From Clostridia bacterium (GTDB lineage: Bacteria > Bacillota > Clostridia > Christensenellales > Aristaeellaceae): DNA of 25,435 nt. The notes beneath the pieces were generated by a model. That model was not told where the DNA came from. It saw nothing but the letters and a program-made list of their open reading frames with translations, and searched no databases. The position numbers and the translations under genes are program-made. The stretch is taken from NCBI GenBank assembly GCA_017471125.1, contig JAFUWR010000107.1, positions 1 through 25,435 on the forward strand, read 5' to 3'. Positions 15,566 to 22,645 of this stretch are shown in pieces (position 1 is the first letter of the stretch; every line of letters starts with the position of its first letter).

Positions 15566-16251
15566 GTCTCCTCCACGTCCTGTACGCCGTGGATGTTCCG
15601 GATGTGCGCCATCATCTCGTCGCGGTTGACGCGGAAGTTGGGGCGCAGGGACAGCACGGCGGTGTAGTCGGGGTTTTCGAGGTCGTTGTTGCTGACCACG
15701 CGCAGGTTGGTGATGGCGACCTTCTGGTCCTTGCAGTAGCGCATGACCTGGTCGAGCGCGGGCTTGTGGCGGTAGTGGAGGGTGAGCATGAACTCGGGGG
15801 TGCGGCTGATGCGCCCGCCCAGCACGGAGAAGATGGTCTCGGTGACGAGCACCAGCGCGGTGGCGACGAGGCCGCCCTCGTAGAAGCCCGCGCCCAGCGC
15901 CAGCCCGATGACGCCGCTGGCCCAGAGCCCGGCGGCGGTGGTGAGGCCCTTGACGGTGCGGTTGCGGGTGACGATGATGGTGCCCGCGCCGATGAAGCCC
16001 AGCCCGGAGACCACCTGCGCGCCGAGGCGGGAGATGTCGGTGGGCAGGCCCATGTTCAGGTAGAGGTAGATGCCGGTCATGGATGCGGTGGCCGCGCCGA
16101 TGCACACCAGGATGTGGGTGCGGAAGCCGGCGGGCCGGTTCTTGTAGGAGCGTTCAAAGCCGATGGCGGTGCCGCAGAGGAAGGCCAGGACCATCCTCAG
16201 CGCCACCGAGCCGAAGTTGATGTCCCGCAGGGCGGAAAGTCCGTTGAGCAT
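15562..16251 (-). CDS. MgtC/SapB-family membrane protein (second copy)
   Basis: 229 residues. Hydrophobic N-terminal half with the MgtC signatures: AFLCGTAIGFERSYKN, AGFRTHILVCIGAA, VSGLGFIGAGTIIV, GLTTAAGLWASGVIGLALG. The C-terminal ~85 residues are a soluble ACT-like domain. MgtC proteins act in the inner membrane in magnesium limitation and survival, in part by modulating ATP synthase and phosphate uptake in Salmonella; biochemical activity in Clostridia is not known to me. It lies 12 bp after the first MgtC gene and overlaps the HD-GYP gene by 4 bp. Confidence 0.9.
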   Translation of the reverse strand: MLNGLSALRDINFGSVALRMVLAFLCGTAIGFERSYKNRPAGFRTHILVCIGAATASMTGIYLYLNMGLPTDISRLGAQVVSGLGFIGAGTIIVTRNRTVKGLTTAAGLWASGVIGLALGAGFYEGGLVATALVLVTETIFSVLGGRISRTPEFMLTLHYRHKPALDQVMRYCKDQKVAITNLRVVSNNDLENPDYTAVLSLRPNFRVNRDEMMAHIRNIHGVQDVEET

Positions 16252-16263
16252 GTCGAGCCTCCT

Positions 16264-16998
16264 TTACGCGATCAGTTCCAGGACGGAGTCCACGCAGGGC
16301 AGCTCCGCCAGCGACGAGAGTATGGCCGAGTGGGAGGCGTTCTGCTTGCCCAGCTTGAGGGTCATGATGGCCGAGGGCAGCTTGTCGTCCTGCCGCTCCG
16401 TGCGCTCCATCTCCAGGTCATACAGCCGCGCGCCCTGCCGCTTGATGGTCTCCGTGATGGTGTCCACGTCCCGCGGGTCCTGAAATTCCACGTAGATCGT
16501 GATGTTCCTCAGCCGCCGCTTGAAGGCCAGCTCCATGGGCTGCATGAACTCCATGGTGAAGATGATGAGGATCATCGCCGAAAACACGCACTCGTAGAAC
16601 CCAGCGCCGCAGGCGATGCCCAGGCTGGCCGTGGCGAACAGGCCGATGGCCGAGGTCAGGCCCGACACCTGCCGGTGGGCGGCGGCGATGATGGTGCCCG
16701 CGGCTAAAAAGCCAATGCCCGAGCCCACCTGGGCCGAGAAGCGCGACATGTCGAACTTCACCGACTGCACCGCGGCGGCGTAGGCCCACGGGCCGTTCAG
16801 CATCTCGTGCTCGTACATGGATATGAGCATCGTCAGCGCCGCGCCGATGCAGGTCAGCATGTAGGTGCGCAGGCCCGCGTTGGCCTTCTTCCGCGCCCGG
16901 CCGTAGCCGATGGCCGCGCCCACCGCCTGGGCCAGCACCAGCCGGAAGATCACCGACCCCAGGCTGAATCGGCGCAATCCCTCAAGGATGCCTGACAT
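16264..16998 (-). CDS. MgtC/SapB-family membrane protein (first copy)
   Basis: 244 residues, paralogous to the next gene: VLAQAVGAAIGYGRARKK, AGLRTYMLTCIGAALTML, VGSGIGFLAAGTIIAA, LTSAIGLFATASLGIACG, then a soluble C-terminal domain. The loop carrying the GFER-type motif reads GYGRAR, so it has diverged. The ATG at 16998 is chosen because AAAGGGGG lies 6 bp upstream; the ATG at 17004 abuts it directly. First gene of a three-gene minus-strand operon with its own promoter and a palindrome just downstream of the -10. Confidence 0.88.
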   Translation of the reverse strand: MSGILEGLRRFSLGSVIFRLVLAQAVGAAIGYGRARKKANAGLRTYMLTCIGAALTMLISMYEHEMLNGPWAYAAAVQSVKFDMSRFSAQVGSGIGFLAAGTIIAAAHRQVSGLTSAIGLFATASLGIACGAGFYECVFSAMILIIFTMEFMQPMELAFKRRLRNITIYVEFQDPRDVDTITETIKRQGARLYDLEMERTERQDDKLPSAIMTLKLGKQNASHSAILSSLAELPCVDSVLELIA

Positions 16999-17020
16999 GG
17001 GCATCCCCCTTTCTCGTGAT

Positions 17021-17044
17021 AAAATGAATTCAATAATTCATTTT
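17021..17044. promoter_or_regulatory. Perfect palindrome at the MgtC operon start site
   Basis: AAAATGAATT (17021-17030), CAAT, AATTCATTTT (17035-17044). It lies directly downstream of the minus-strand -10 box, spanning the expected transcription start: a repressor operator, or a short 5' hairpin in the transcript. Confidence 0.6.
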
Positions 17045-17045
17045 T

Positions 17046-17074
17046 ATTATAGCATAAGGCCGTGGCCGTCACAA
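17046..17074 (-). promoter_or_regulatory. MgtC operon promoter
   Basis: Minus strand TTGTGA (17074-17069), 17 bp, TATAAT (17051-17046) with a TGC extension. Confidence 0.7.
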
Positions 17075-17110
17075 GTTAAGCCTTTGGCCATTTATGGCGA
17101 AGAAAAGGGT

Positions 17111-17138
17111 TTGCAAACGGGGGAGGGAGGCGTATAAT
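17111..17138 (+). promoter_or_regulatory. Promoter of the ArsC-like gene
   Basis: TTGCAA (17111-17116), 16 bp, TATAAT (17133-17138), 31 bp before the ATG. Confidence 0.6.
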
Positions 17139-17169
17139 ATAGATAGGAATATATAGGAAGGAAAGGACC

Positions 17170-17514
17170 ATGAACATCCAGATCTTTGGAACGAAAAAGA
17201 ACCAGGACGCCCGCAAGGCCGAGCGCTGGTTCAAGGAGCGCCGCATCCGGGCGCAGTACATCGACATGAACGAAAAGGGCATCAGCCGCGGCGAGCTGCG
17301 CAGCGTCGCCCAGGCCTGCGGCGGGCTGGACAACCTCATCGACGACGCCTGCCGGGACCAGGACGCCCTCGCGCTGGTGAAGTACATCAGCCCCGCTCAG
17401 AGGGAGGACGCCGTGCTCGAGCATCCCCAGGTGCTCAAGCTCCCCATCGTCCGCAATGGCAAGCACGCCGCCGTTGGGTATCGGCCGGAGGTTTACGAAA
17501 GCTGGAAGGATTGA
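17170..17514 (+). CDS. ArsC/Spx-family protein without the active-site cysteine
   Basis: 114 residues with the thioredoxin-like ArsC/Spx pattern: MNIQIFGTKK, AERWFKERRI, YIDMNEKGISRGELRSVAQA, a helical middle and HPQVLKLPIVRNGKHAAVGY with the cis-proline loop. In ArsC, YffB and Spx a Cys follows the first strand; here the site reads GTKKNQDA (7-14), and there is no Cys in it. Thus no arsenate or disulfide reductase activity is expected from that site. Remaining cysteines (in QACGG and DDACRD) are elsewhere. GGAAGGAAAGG precedes the ATG. No arsenic genes nearby. It may be a redox-independent Spx-like regulator or a decayed paralog. Confidence 0.82.
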   Translation: MNIQIFGTKKNQDARKAERWFKERRIRAQYIDMNEKGISRGELRSVAQACGGLDNLIDDACRDQDALALVKYISPAQREDAVLEHPQVLKLPIVRNGKHAAVGYRPEVYESWKD

Positions 17515-17532
17515 CATTTATGCCTTCATCGC

Positions 17533-17552
17533 GGGCGCTGGGGGCAGCGCCC
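17533..17552 (+). terminator. GC hairpin after the ArsC-like gene
   Basis: GGGCGCTG (17533-17540), GGGG loop, CAGCGCCC (17545-17552). There is no U-tract, so termination strength is uncertain. It abuts the repeat element that follows. Confidence 0.4.
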
Positions 17553-17803
17553 CTACGGGGGACGACCTCTCCGCCGACTGCGTCGGCACCTCCCCTGTCA
17601 GGGGAGGCAAGAGGGCTACGCATGTACGCGGCAGCCTTGGCTCCCCTTTCACGCACCGGCGTCCGCGCAAGCGGGCCGCCGGCAGCGCCGCCCGGATCCG
17701 GAGGATCCCAGGGCGGGCTGGTCGCGCCTGCCTTTGGCAGTGGCGCGACTGCTGGTCAGGGGAGCTGGCACGCGAAGCGTGACTGAGAGGTCGTCACCCC
17801 TAC
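17553..17803. repeat. MITE-like intergenic element with inverted ends
   Basis: The ends are inverted copies: left 17553-17571 (CTACGGGG then GACGACCTCTC), right 17785-17803 (GAGAGGTCGTC then ACCCCTAC). Inside each end is a small hairpin (GCCGACTGCGTCGGC at left, CACGCGAAGCGTG at right) followed by a CTCCCCTG-type box. No coding frame is convincing. The style is that of short palindromic elements common between genes of gut Clostridia. This explains the gap between the ArsC-like gene and the PucR-type gene. Confidence 0.7.
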
Positions 17804-17828
17804 TGCCTACTGCCTACTCCCTACTCCC
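17801..17828. repeat. Four 7-bp tandem repeats
   Basis: TACTGCC twice (17801-17814), then TACTCCC twice (17815-17828). The array runs into the 3' end of the minus-strand PucR-type gene and supplies its TAG stop and last codons. Confidence 0.75.
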
Positions 17829-18999
17829 TTACCCCCGGCATGAACACCTCCTCCCGCCCCAGTGCCAGCAGCGCCATGGCGGCGGAGATGAGCAGGGACA
17901 GGTGCTGTTCGGGGTCGTCGAGGGGGATATTGAAGTCCTCGCGCATGCGGCGCACCCGATAGAGCACGGTGTTGCGGTGGGTGTAGAGGCGCTCGCAGGT
18001 CTCCCGGAGGCTGTGGTGGCAGGCCAGGTAGGTGTACAGGGTGAGGCAGTAGAGCGTGTCGTCGTCCCGGTCGCGCTCGGCCAGCGCCCGCACGGCGGGC
18101 AGCATCGCGTCCTCCTTCAACTGCTTGAGCAGCATCAGCCCGTGGTAGGGCTCGTACTTCACCGCGAAGGGGTGGGGGTATTTGGGCAGCAGCACGTCCA
18201 TCAGCGCGTGGGCGGCGGCGTAGCTCTCCGGCAGGCGGTACAGCCGCGGGATGGGCGCGGAGATCACCACCCGCAGGCTGAACTGCTTCGACAGATGCTC
18301 GAACAGGGCCATGTCCGGGTCGCTGTTTAGGAAGAACACCACGCTGCCGTCGTGGATGAGCGGCTTCGACATGGGGAAGAAGTCGAGGATGTTGCTCTTG
18401 AGGGCGTTCTCCGACCAGTTGGTGGACCGGTACAGCTCCAGGTTCACCAGCGCGATGCGGCGCGGGGAGAAGAACTTGAGGCCGGCCGTGGCCGCCTGGA
18501 GCTCGAACATCTGCTCGTCGGAGAACTTTCCCTCCAACAGATGCTGGAGCACCGACTCCTCCGTGGTCTGGATGCTGCTGCCGCGGCTCGACTCCAGCAT
18601 GAGCTGCTTCGCCAGCGCCGACTCCACCGACGAGAACGTCCTGCCGTCCACGGTCCCCAGCGTGCCGTTCACGTCCACCAGGATCAGGTAGCCCACCGGC
18701 GCGCCGCCGGTCGCCAGCAGCGAGAAGCGCCGCCGGTACGGGCTGTCCTCGAGGGTGACGAAGTGGGCCTGGGCGTCCGAGCCGATCAGGAAGCCGCCCG
18801 TCTCGTAGGTCAGGCTGCCGCGCTGGATGGAGGACTGGAAGGGCGGGTCGTCGAACGCCTCCGGGCAGTGCCACGAGACCGTGCGGAAGGCCATGTCCAC
18901 CACCATCGCCGGACAGTCGAACAGCAGGCTCGCGTCCTTGGTCAGCAGGTCCAGGTCGTCCATGTTCATGAAATCGTCCATGAAGCTTTGCAGGTCCAT
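17821..18999 (-). CDS. PucR/CdaR-type transcriptional regulator
   Basis: 392 residues. The N-terminal ~150 residues look like a GAF/PAS-type sensor (FDCPAMVVDMAFRTVSW, GYLILVDVNGTLG). A GGDEF-like middle follows (LVNLELYRSTNW to VVISAPIP). The C-terminus is the PucR-type HTH: CLTLYTYLACHHSLRETCE, LYTHRNTVLYRVRRMRE, ending LLISAAMALLAL. Such proteins regulate purine, sugar-acid or amino-acid use genes; the effector here is unknown. ATG 18999 is chosen because AAGGAGG (19013-19007) lies 7 bp before it; a GTG at 19002 is adjacent. An inverted repeat around its -10 suggests autoregulation. It is divergent from the small protein gene at 19150. Confidence 0.85.
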   Translation of the reverse strand: MDLQSFMDDFMNMDDLDLLTKDASLLFDCPAMVVDMAFRTVSWHCPEAFDDPPFQSSIQRGSLTYETGGFLIGSDAQAHFVTLEDSPYRRRFSLLATGGAPVGYLILVDVNGTLGTVDGRTFSSVESALAKQLMLESSRGSSIQTTEESVLQHLLEGKFSDEQMFELQAATAGLKFFSPRRIALVNLELYRSTNWSENALKSNILDFFPMSKPLIHDGSVVFFLNSDPDMALFEHLSKQFSLRVVISAPIPRLYRLPESYAAAHALMDVLLPKYPHPFAVKYEPYHGLMLLKQLKEDAMLPAVRALAERDRDDDTLYCLTLYTYLACHHSLRETCERLYTHRNTVLYRVRRMREDFNIPLDDPEQHLSLLISAAMALLALGREEVFMPGVRE

Positions 19000-19038
19000 C
19001 ACATCGCCTCCTTATGTTGTGCTTTGAGCACAAAGTCC

Positions 19039-19076
19039 CTCGCGATTATTATACCGCGAGCATCGTGCAAAATCAA
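19039..19076 (-). promoter_or_regulatory. Promoter and flanking inverted repeat of the PucR-type gene
   Basis: Minus strand TTGATT (19076-19071), 17 bp, TATAAT (19053-19048). CTCGCG (19039-19044) and CGCGAG (19055-19060) are inverted and bracket the -10 box, a likely operator. Confidence 0.6.
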
Positions 19077-19092
19077 GCGCCGCGGGTATAAT
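19065..19092 (+). promoter_or_regulatory. Promoter of the small protein gene
   Basis: TATAAT at 19087-19092 with a weak -35 (GTGCAA, 19065-19070, 16-bp spacer). Confidence 0.45.
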
Positions 19093-19149
19093 TATAAGCG
19101 TACCGAGCGAAGACGCCGGTGCGAACCGACCCAGAAAGGAAGCGATATC

Positions 19150-19404
19150 ATGATGCTTTTGAAGAATGCAAAGGAGATAGATAAGCTGATCGAGGCCGTG
19201 AACCGTTGCCGTGGCGACGTGCTCCTGCGGTCCACCGATGGAAGGGAGGAGTTCAACCTGAAGAGCGTGCTCTCCCGCTACGTCGCCATCGGCGAGTTGT
19301 GCAAGGACCACGGCGATCGCTATGAGATCTACTGCATGGAGCGCTCTGACGAGGGCTATATGCTGAACTTCTTCTACGACCTGGACAAGTCCCGCGCCGC
19401 CTAA
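19150..19404 (+). CDS. Small hypothetical protein (84 aa)
   Basis: MMLLKNAKEIDKLIEAVN, then CRGDVLLRSTDGREEFNLKS, LSRYVAIGELCKDHGD, EIYCMERSDEGYMLNFFYDL. The pattern (short, acidic, alternating strands and helices, ending near an FF motif) recalls the HPr-like or PTS-associated small proteins often seen in Clostridia, but I cannot assign a function. The ATG at 19150 has AGAAAGGAAG about 7 bp upstream. It has its own promoter and a strong terminator, so it is a single-gene unit. Codon use matches the neighbours. Confidence 0.75.
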   Translation: MMLLKNAKEIDKLIEAVNRCRGDVLLRSTDGREEFNLKSVLSRYVAIGELCKDHGDRYEIYCMERSDEGYMLNFFYDLDKSRAA

Positions 19405-19418
19405 GCGCGCGGCAAAGG

Positions 19419-19460
19419 CCTTCACCCCTTCGAGGATTGCGGGGTGAGGGCTTTTTCTTT
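19419..19460 (+). terminator. Terminator of the small protein gene
   Basis: CCTTCACCCC (19419-19428) pairs with GGGGTGAGGG (19441-19450), followed by CTTTTTCTTT. Confidence 0.9.
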
Positions 19461-19555
19461 ATCCAATGCCAAACAGAACGTAACGTTCCCGGTATATAAT
19501 AGGTCACATGAACGGTGGGTTTACACAAGAAACCGTATAAAAATACATTCTTAAC

Positions 19556-19584
19556 TTGAATAAAGGCCCATAATAGCGTATAAT
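19556..19584 (+). promoter_or_regulatory. argCJBD promoter
   Basis: TTGAAT (19556-19561), 17 bp, TATAAT (19579-19584), 35 bp before the argC ATG. Confidence 0.8.
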
Positions 19585-19589
19585 GGTTG

Positions 19590-19604
19590 CATATTATGAA
19601 TATG
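19590..19604. promoter_or_regulatory. Candidate ArgR-type operator
   Basis: CATATT-ATG-AATATG is a perfect short palindrome at the expected transcription start of argC. ARG boxes are AT-rich 18-bp palindromes of the type TGAATAxxxxTATTCA; this fits loosely. The AT-rich stretch 19535-19562 could hold a second box. Confidence 0.4.
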
Positions 19605-19618
19605 AGGATGCTGACACG

Positions 19619-20536
19619 ATGAGAGTATTCATTGACGGCAGCGCGGGCACCACGGGCCTGCGCATCCGCGAGCGGCTCAAAGCGCGGGCGGACATCGAGC
19701 TGATCGCGCTCCCGGAGGCAATGCGCAAGGACGCGAACGCCCGCCGGGACGCGCTGAACGCCGCGGACATCGCGTTTTTGTGCCTGCCGGACGCGGCGGC
19801 CATCGAAGCCGTCCAACTGATCGAAAATCCGGACACCGCGGTGATCGACACCTCCACCGCCCACCGCACGGCCCCCGGCTGGGTCTACGGCATGCCGGAG
19901 CTTTATGGCCAGCGGGTGCGCGTCGCCGCGTCCAAGCGGGTGGCGAACCCCGGCTGCCACGCCAGCGGCTTCATCGTGCTCATCGCGCCGCTGGTCAGGG
20001 CGGGCATCGTCCCGAAGGACGCGCGGCTCGGCTGCTTCTCGCTGACCGGCTATTCCGGCGGCGGCAAGAAGATGATCGCCGAATACGAGGCCCCCGACCG
20101 CTCCCCGCTGCTGGACGCGCCGCGGCAGTACGGCCTCACCCAGCAGCACAAGCACTTAAAGGAGATGGCGGCGGTCTGCGGGCTCGACAACATGCCGGGC
20201 TTTTCGCCCATCGTGGCGGATTTTTACAGCGGCATGGAGGTGTCCGTGCAGCTCTTCGACGCGGACATCGAGGCCGTGAAGGACGCCTACCGACGCGCCT
20301 ACCCCGGCCCGGTCATCCGCTACGTGGAGGACGCCGACGAGGGCGGCTTCCTGTCGGCGGCGGCGTACAGCGGCCGAGACGACATGGAGGTCACGGTCAC
20401 CGGCCACAGCGAGCGCGTGCTGCTCACCGCCCGGTTCGACAACTTGGGCAAGGGCGCTTCGGGCGCGGCGATACAGAATATGAATATCCTGATGGGCGTC
20501 GACGAGACCATGGGGCTCATCCTCGGAGGTAAATGA
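19619..20536 (+). CDS. argC: N-acetyl-gamma-glutamyl-phosphate reductase (type 2)
   Basis: NADPH-dependent reduction of N-acetylglutamyl phosphate to the semialdehyde, third step of arginine synthesis. 305 residues, the length of the short type-2 ArgC. Seen: GSAGTTG dinucleotide loop (7-13), FLCLPDAAA, VIDTSTAHR, catalytic Cys 113 in ANPGCHASG, and GYSGGGKKM. ATG 19619 is chosen because the protein then starts MRVFIDGSAG as in the family; GAGGATG lies about 11 bp upstream. An ATG further up (19583) falls in the -10 box. First gene of argCJBD; the stop overlaps argJ. Confidence 0.96.
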   Translation: MRVFIDGSAGTTGLRIRERLKARADIELIALPEAMRKDANARRDALNAADIAFLCLPDAAAIEAVQLIENPDTAVIDTSTAHRTAPGWVYGMPELYGQRVRVAASKRVANPGCHASGFIVLIAPLVRAGIVPKDARLGCFSLTGYSGGGKKMIAEYEAPDRSPLLDAPRQYGLTQQHKHLKEMAAVCGLDNMPGFSPIVADFYSGMEVSVQLFDADIEAVKDAYRRAYPGPVIRYVEDADEGGFLSAAAYSGRDDMEVTVTGHSERVLLTARFDNLGKGASGAAIQNMNILMGVDETMGLILGGK

Positions 20537-21753
20537 TGATGAAAATGATTTCCGGCGGCGTGTGCGCCGCCAAGGGCTACAAGGCGGCGGGCGTCCACTG
20601 CGGCATCCGCAAGAGCCAGACCAAGAAGGACCTGTCGATGATCGTGTCGGCGGTCCCGGCGTCGGCGGCGGCGGTGTACACCACCAACCTGGTGAAGGGC
20701 GCGCCCTTGGCCGTCACCAAGGCCCACCTTGAAAACGGCGTTGCCCGGGCGGTCATCTGCAACAGCGGCAACGCCAACACCTGCAACGCCAACGGCGTCG
20801 AGATCGCGGAGCAGACCTGCGCGCTGGCGGCCCAGGCGCTGGGCATCGACGCGGGCGACATCGTGGTGGCCTCCACCGGCGTCATCGGCCAGCCGCTGGA
20901 CATCGCGCCCATCGCCGCGGGCATCCCCGCGCTGGTGGAGGCGCTGTCCGAGGACGGCAGCGCCGACGCCGCCGAGGGCATCATGACCACGGACACCGAA
21001 TTGAAGGAGGTCGCCGTGGAGTTCGAGGCCGGCGGCGCGACCTGCCGCCTGGGCGGCATCGCCAAGGGCAGCGGCATGATCCACCCCAACATGGCCACCA
21101 TGCTGGTGTTCCTGACCACCGACGCGGCCATCGCCCCGGCGATGCTCAAGAAGGCGCTGTCCACCGACGTGCAGTCCACCTTCAACATGCTGTCCATCGA
21201 CGGCGACACCTCCACCAACGACATGGTGACCGTCCTCGCCAACGGCTTGGCCGGCAACCCGGAGATCGCGTCCGACGGCCCGGACTTCGACGCCTTCATG
21301 GCCGCGCTGAACACCGTGACGGTGCAGCTCTGCCGGATGATCGCCGGCGACGGCGAGGGCGCGACGAAGCTCTTGGAGTGCAAGGTCAGCGGGGCGAAGG
21401 ACCTCGCCACCGCCCGCACCGTCGCCAAGAGCGTGGTGTGCTCCACGCTGCTCAAAGCCGCGATGTTCGGCGCGGACGCCAACTGGGGCCGCGTGCTGTG
21501 CGCCATCGGCTATTCCGGCGCGGACGTGGACGTGGACAGGGTGGACGTGGCGTTCAAGTCCGGCAAGGGCGTGATCGAGGTCTGCAAGGACGGCGCGGGC
21601 GTGCCCTTCTCGGAGGAAAAGGCCAAGGAGATCCTGCTCGAGAAGGAGATCGAGATCCTGGTGGGCCTCAACAGCGGCGACGCATCGTCCGCGGCCTGGG
21701 GCTGCGACCTGACCTACGACTACGTCAAGATCAACGGCGATTACAGGACCTGA
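20533..21753 (+). CDS. argJ: Bifunctional glutamate N-acetyltransferase/ornithine acetyltransferase
   Basis: Recycles the acetyl group from N-acetylornithine to glutamate and may also use acetyl-CoA. 406 residues. The self-cleavage site is visible as GMIHPNMATML, with cut predicted between Ala188 and the catalytic Thr189, giving alpha and beta chains. Also seen: ICNSGNANTCN, STGVIGQPL, and ANWGRVLCAIGYSG. Three in-frame ATGs (20533, 20536, 20539) follow GGAGG (20525-20529); the second or third is best spaced. It overlaps the argC stop by 4 bp, so translation is coupled. The cyclic acetyl pathway is implied. Confidence 0.96.
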   Translation: MMMKMISGGVCAAKGYKAAGVHCGIRKSQTKKDLSMIVSAVPASAAAVYTTNLVKGAPLAVTKAHLENGVARAVICNSGNANTCNANGVEIAEQTCALAAQALGIDAGDIVVASTGVIGQPLDIAPIAAGIPALVEALSEDGSADAAEGIMTTDTELKEVAVEFEAGGATCRLGGIAKGSGMIHPNMATMLVFLTTDAAIAPAMLKKALSTDVQSTFNMLSIDGDTSTNDMVTVLANGLAGNPEIASDGPDFDAFMAALNTVTVQLCRMIAGDGEGATKLLECKVSGAKDLATARTVAKSVVCSTLLKAAMFGADANWGRVLCAIGYSGADVDVDRVDVAFKSGKGVIEVCKDGAGVPFSEEKAKEILLEKEIEILVGLNSGDASSAAWGCDLTYDYVKINGDYRT

Positions 21754-21766
21754 CGGGGATAGCATT

Positions 21767-22645
21767 ATGGAGAAGTTCTTTTCAAACGCCGAGCGCGCCC
21801 AGGTGCTGACCGAGGCGCTGCCGTACATCAAGCAGTACAACGGCAAGATCGTGGTCATCAAGTACGGCGGCAACGCCATGGTGAACGAGCAGCTCAAGCA
21901 GCAGGTGATGGAGGACATCGTCCTGCTGTGGCTGATCGGCGTGAAGGTGGTGCTGGTCCACGGCGGCGGGCCGGAGATCAGCGAGACCATGCAGAAGCTG
22001 GGCAAGGAAGCCGTGTTCGTGGACGGCCTGCGGGTGACGGACCGGGAGACGGTGGACATCGTGCAGATGGTGCTGGCCGGCAAGATCAACAAGACGCTGG
22101 TGAACCTGCTGGAGATGAAGGGCGGCCACGCCATGGGCATCTCCGGCATGGACGGGCGGCTGATCGAGGCAAAGATGAAGGACGAGCGCCTGGGCTACGT
22201 GGGCGAGATCACGCAAATCAACATCCGGCCGGTGTTCGACCTGCTGGAGAAGGGGTACATCCCCGTCATCTCCACCCTGGGCTGCGACGCGGACGGCAAC
22301 GCCTACAACATCAACGGCGATACCGCCGCCGCCTGCGTGGCCGGGGCGCTGAACGCCGAGCGGCTCATCATGCTGTCGGACATCCCCGGCATCCTGCGGG
22401 ACAAGGACGACCCCGCCACGCTCATCCCCGAGATGACCATCCTGGAGGCCGCGAAGCTCCGGGACGACGGCGTCATCTCCGGCGGCATGATCCCGAAGGT
22501 GGAGTGCTGCGTGGACGCCATCCGCAAGGGCGTCAAGAAAGTCATCATCATGGACGGCCGCGTGCCCCACTCCATACTGATGGAGATACTGACCGACGAG
22601 GGCGCCGGTACGATGGTCATGGGAGGTTTGAGTCATGAACATTAA
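21767..22645 (+). CDS. argB: Acetylglutamate kinase
   Basis: Phosphorylates N-acetylglutamate, the committed and usually arginine-inhibited step. 292 residues. Seen: VIKYGGNAM (30-38), VHGGGPEIS (64-72), NINGDTAAACVAGALNAERLIMLSDIPG, and GGMIPKVECC with the conserved Lys. An N-terminal extension before KIVVIKYGG (about 26 residues, including RAQVLTEALPYI) is of the type found in arginine-sensitive hexameric enzymes. It begins 13 bp after argJ with a weak binding site and overlaps argD by 11 bp. Confidence 0.97.
   Translation: MEKFFSNAERAQVLTEALPYIKQYNGKIVVIKYGGNAMVNEQLKQQVMEDIVLLWLIGVKVVLVHGGGPEISETMQKLGKEAVFVDGLRVTDRETVDIVQMVLAGKINKTLVNLLEMKGGHAMGISGMDGRLIEAKMKDERLGYVGEITQINIRPVFDLLEKGYIPVISTLGCDADGNAYNINGDTAAACVAGALNAERLIMLSDIPGILRDKDDPATLIPEMTILEAAKLRDDGVISGGMIPKVECCVDAIRKGVKKVIIMDGRVPHSILMEILTDEGAGTMVMGGLSHEH

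Noticed and set aside
14297..16105. Single 602-residue protein on the minus strand
   Set aside because: The first ~180 residues are an Arg/His-rich out-of-frame reading of the MgtC gene; the true HD-GYP start is the ATG at 15565 with its own ribosome binding site.
17561..17795. Coding frames through the intergenic repeat
   Set aside because: Short, proline/alanine/glycine-rich and without ribosome binding sites; the region is explained by inverted ends and hairpins.
20320..22149. 609-codon minus-strand frame across argC, argJ and argB
   Set aside because: Antisense shadow spanning three clearly real genes.
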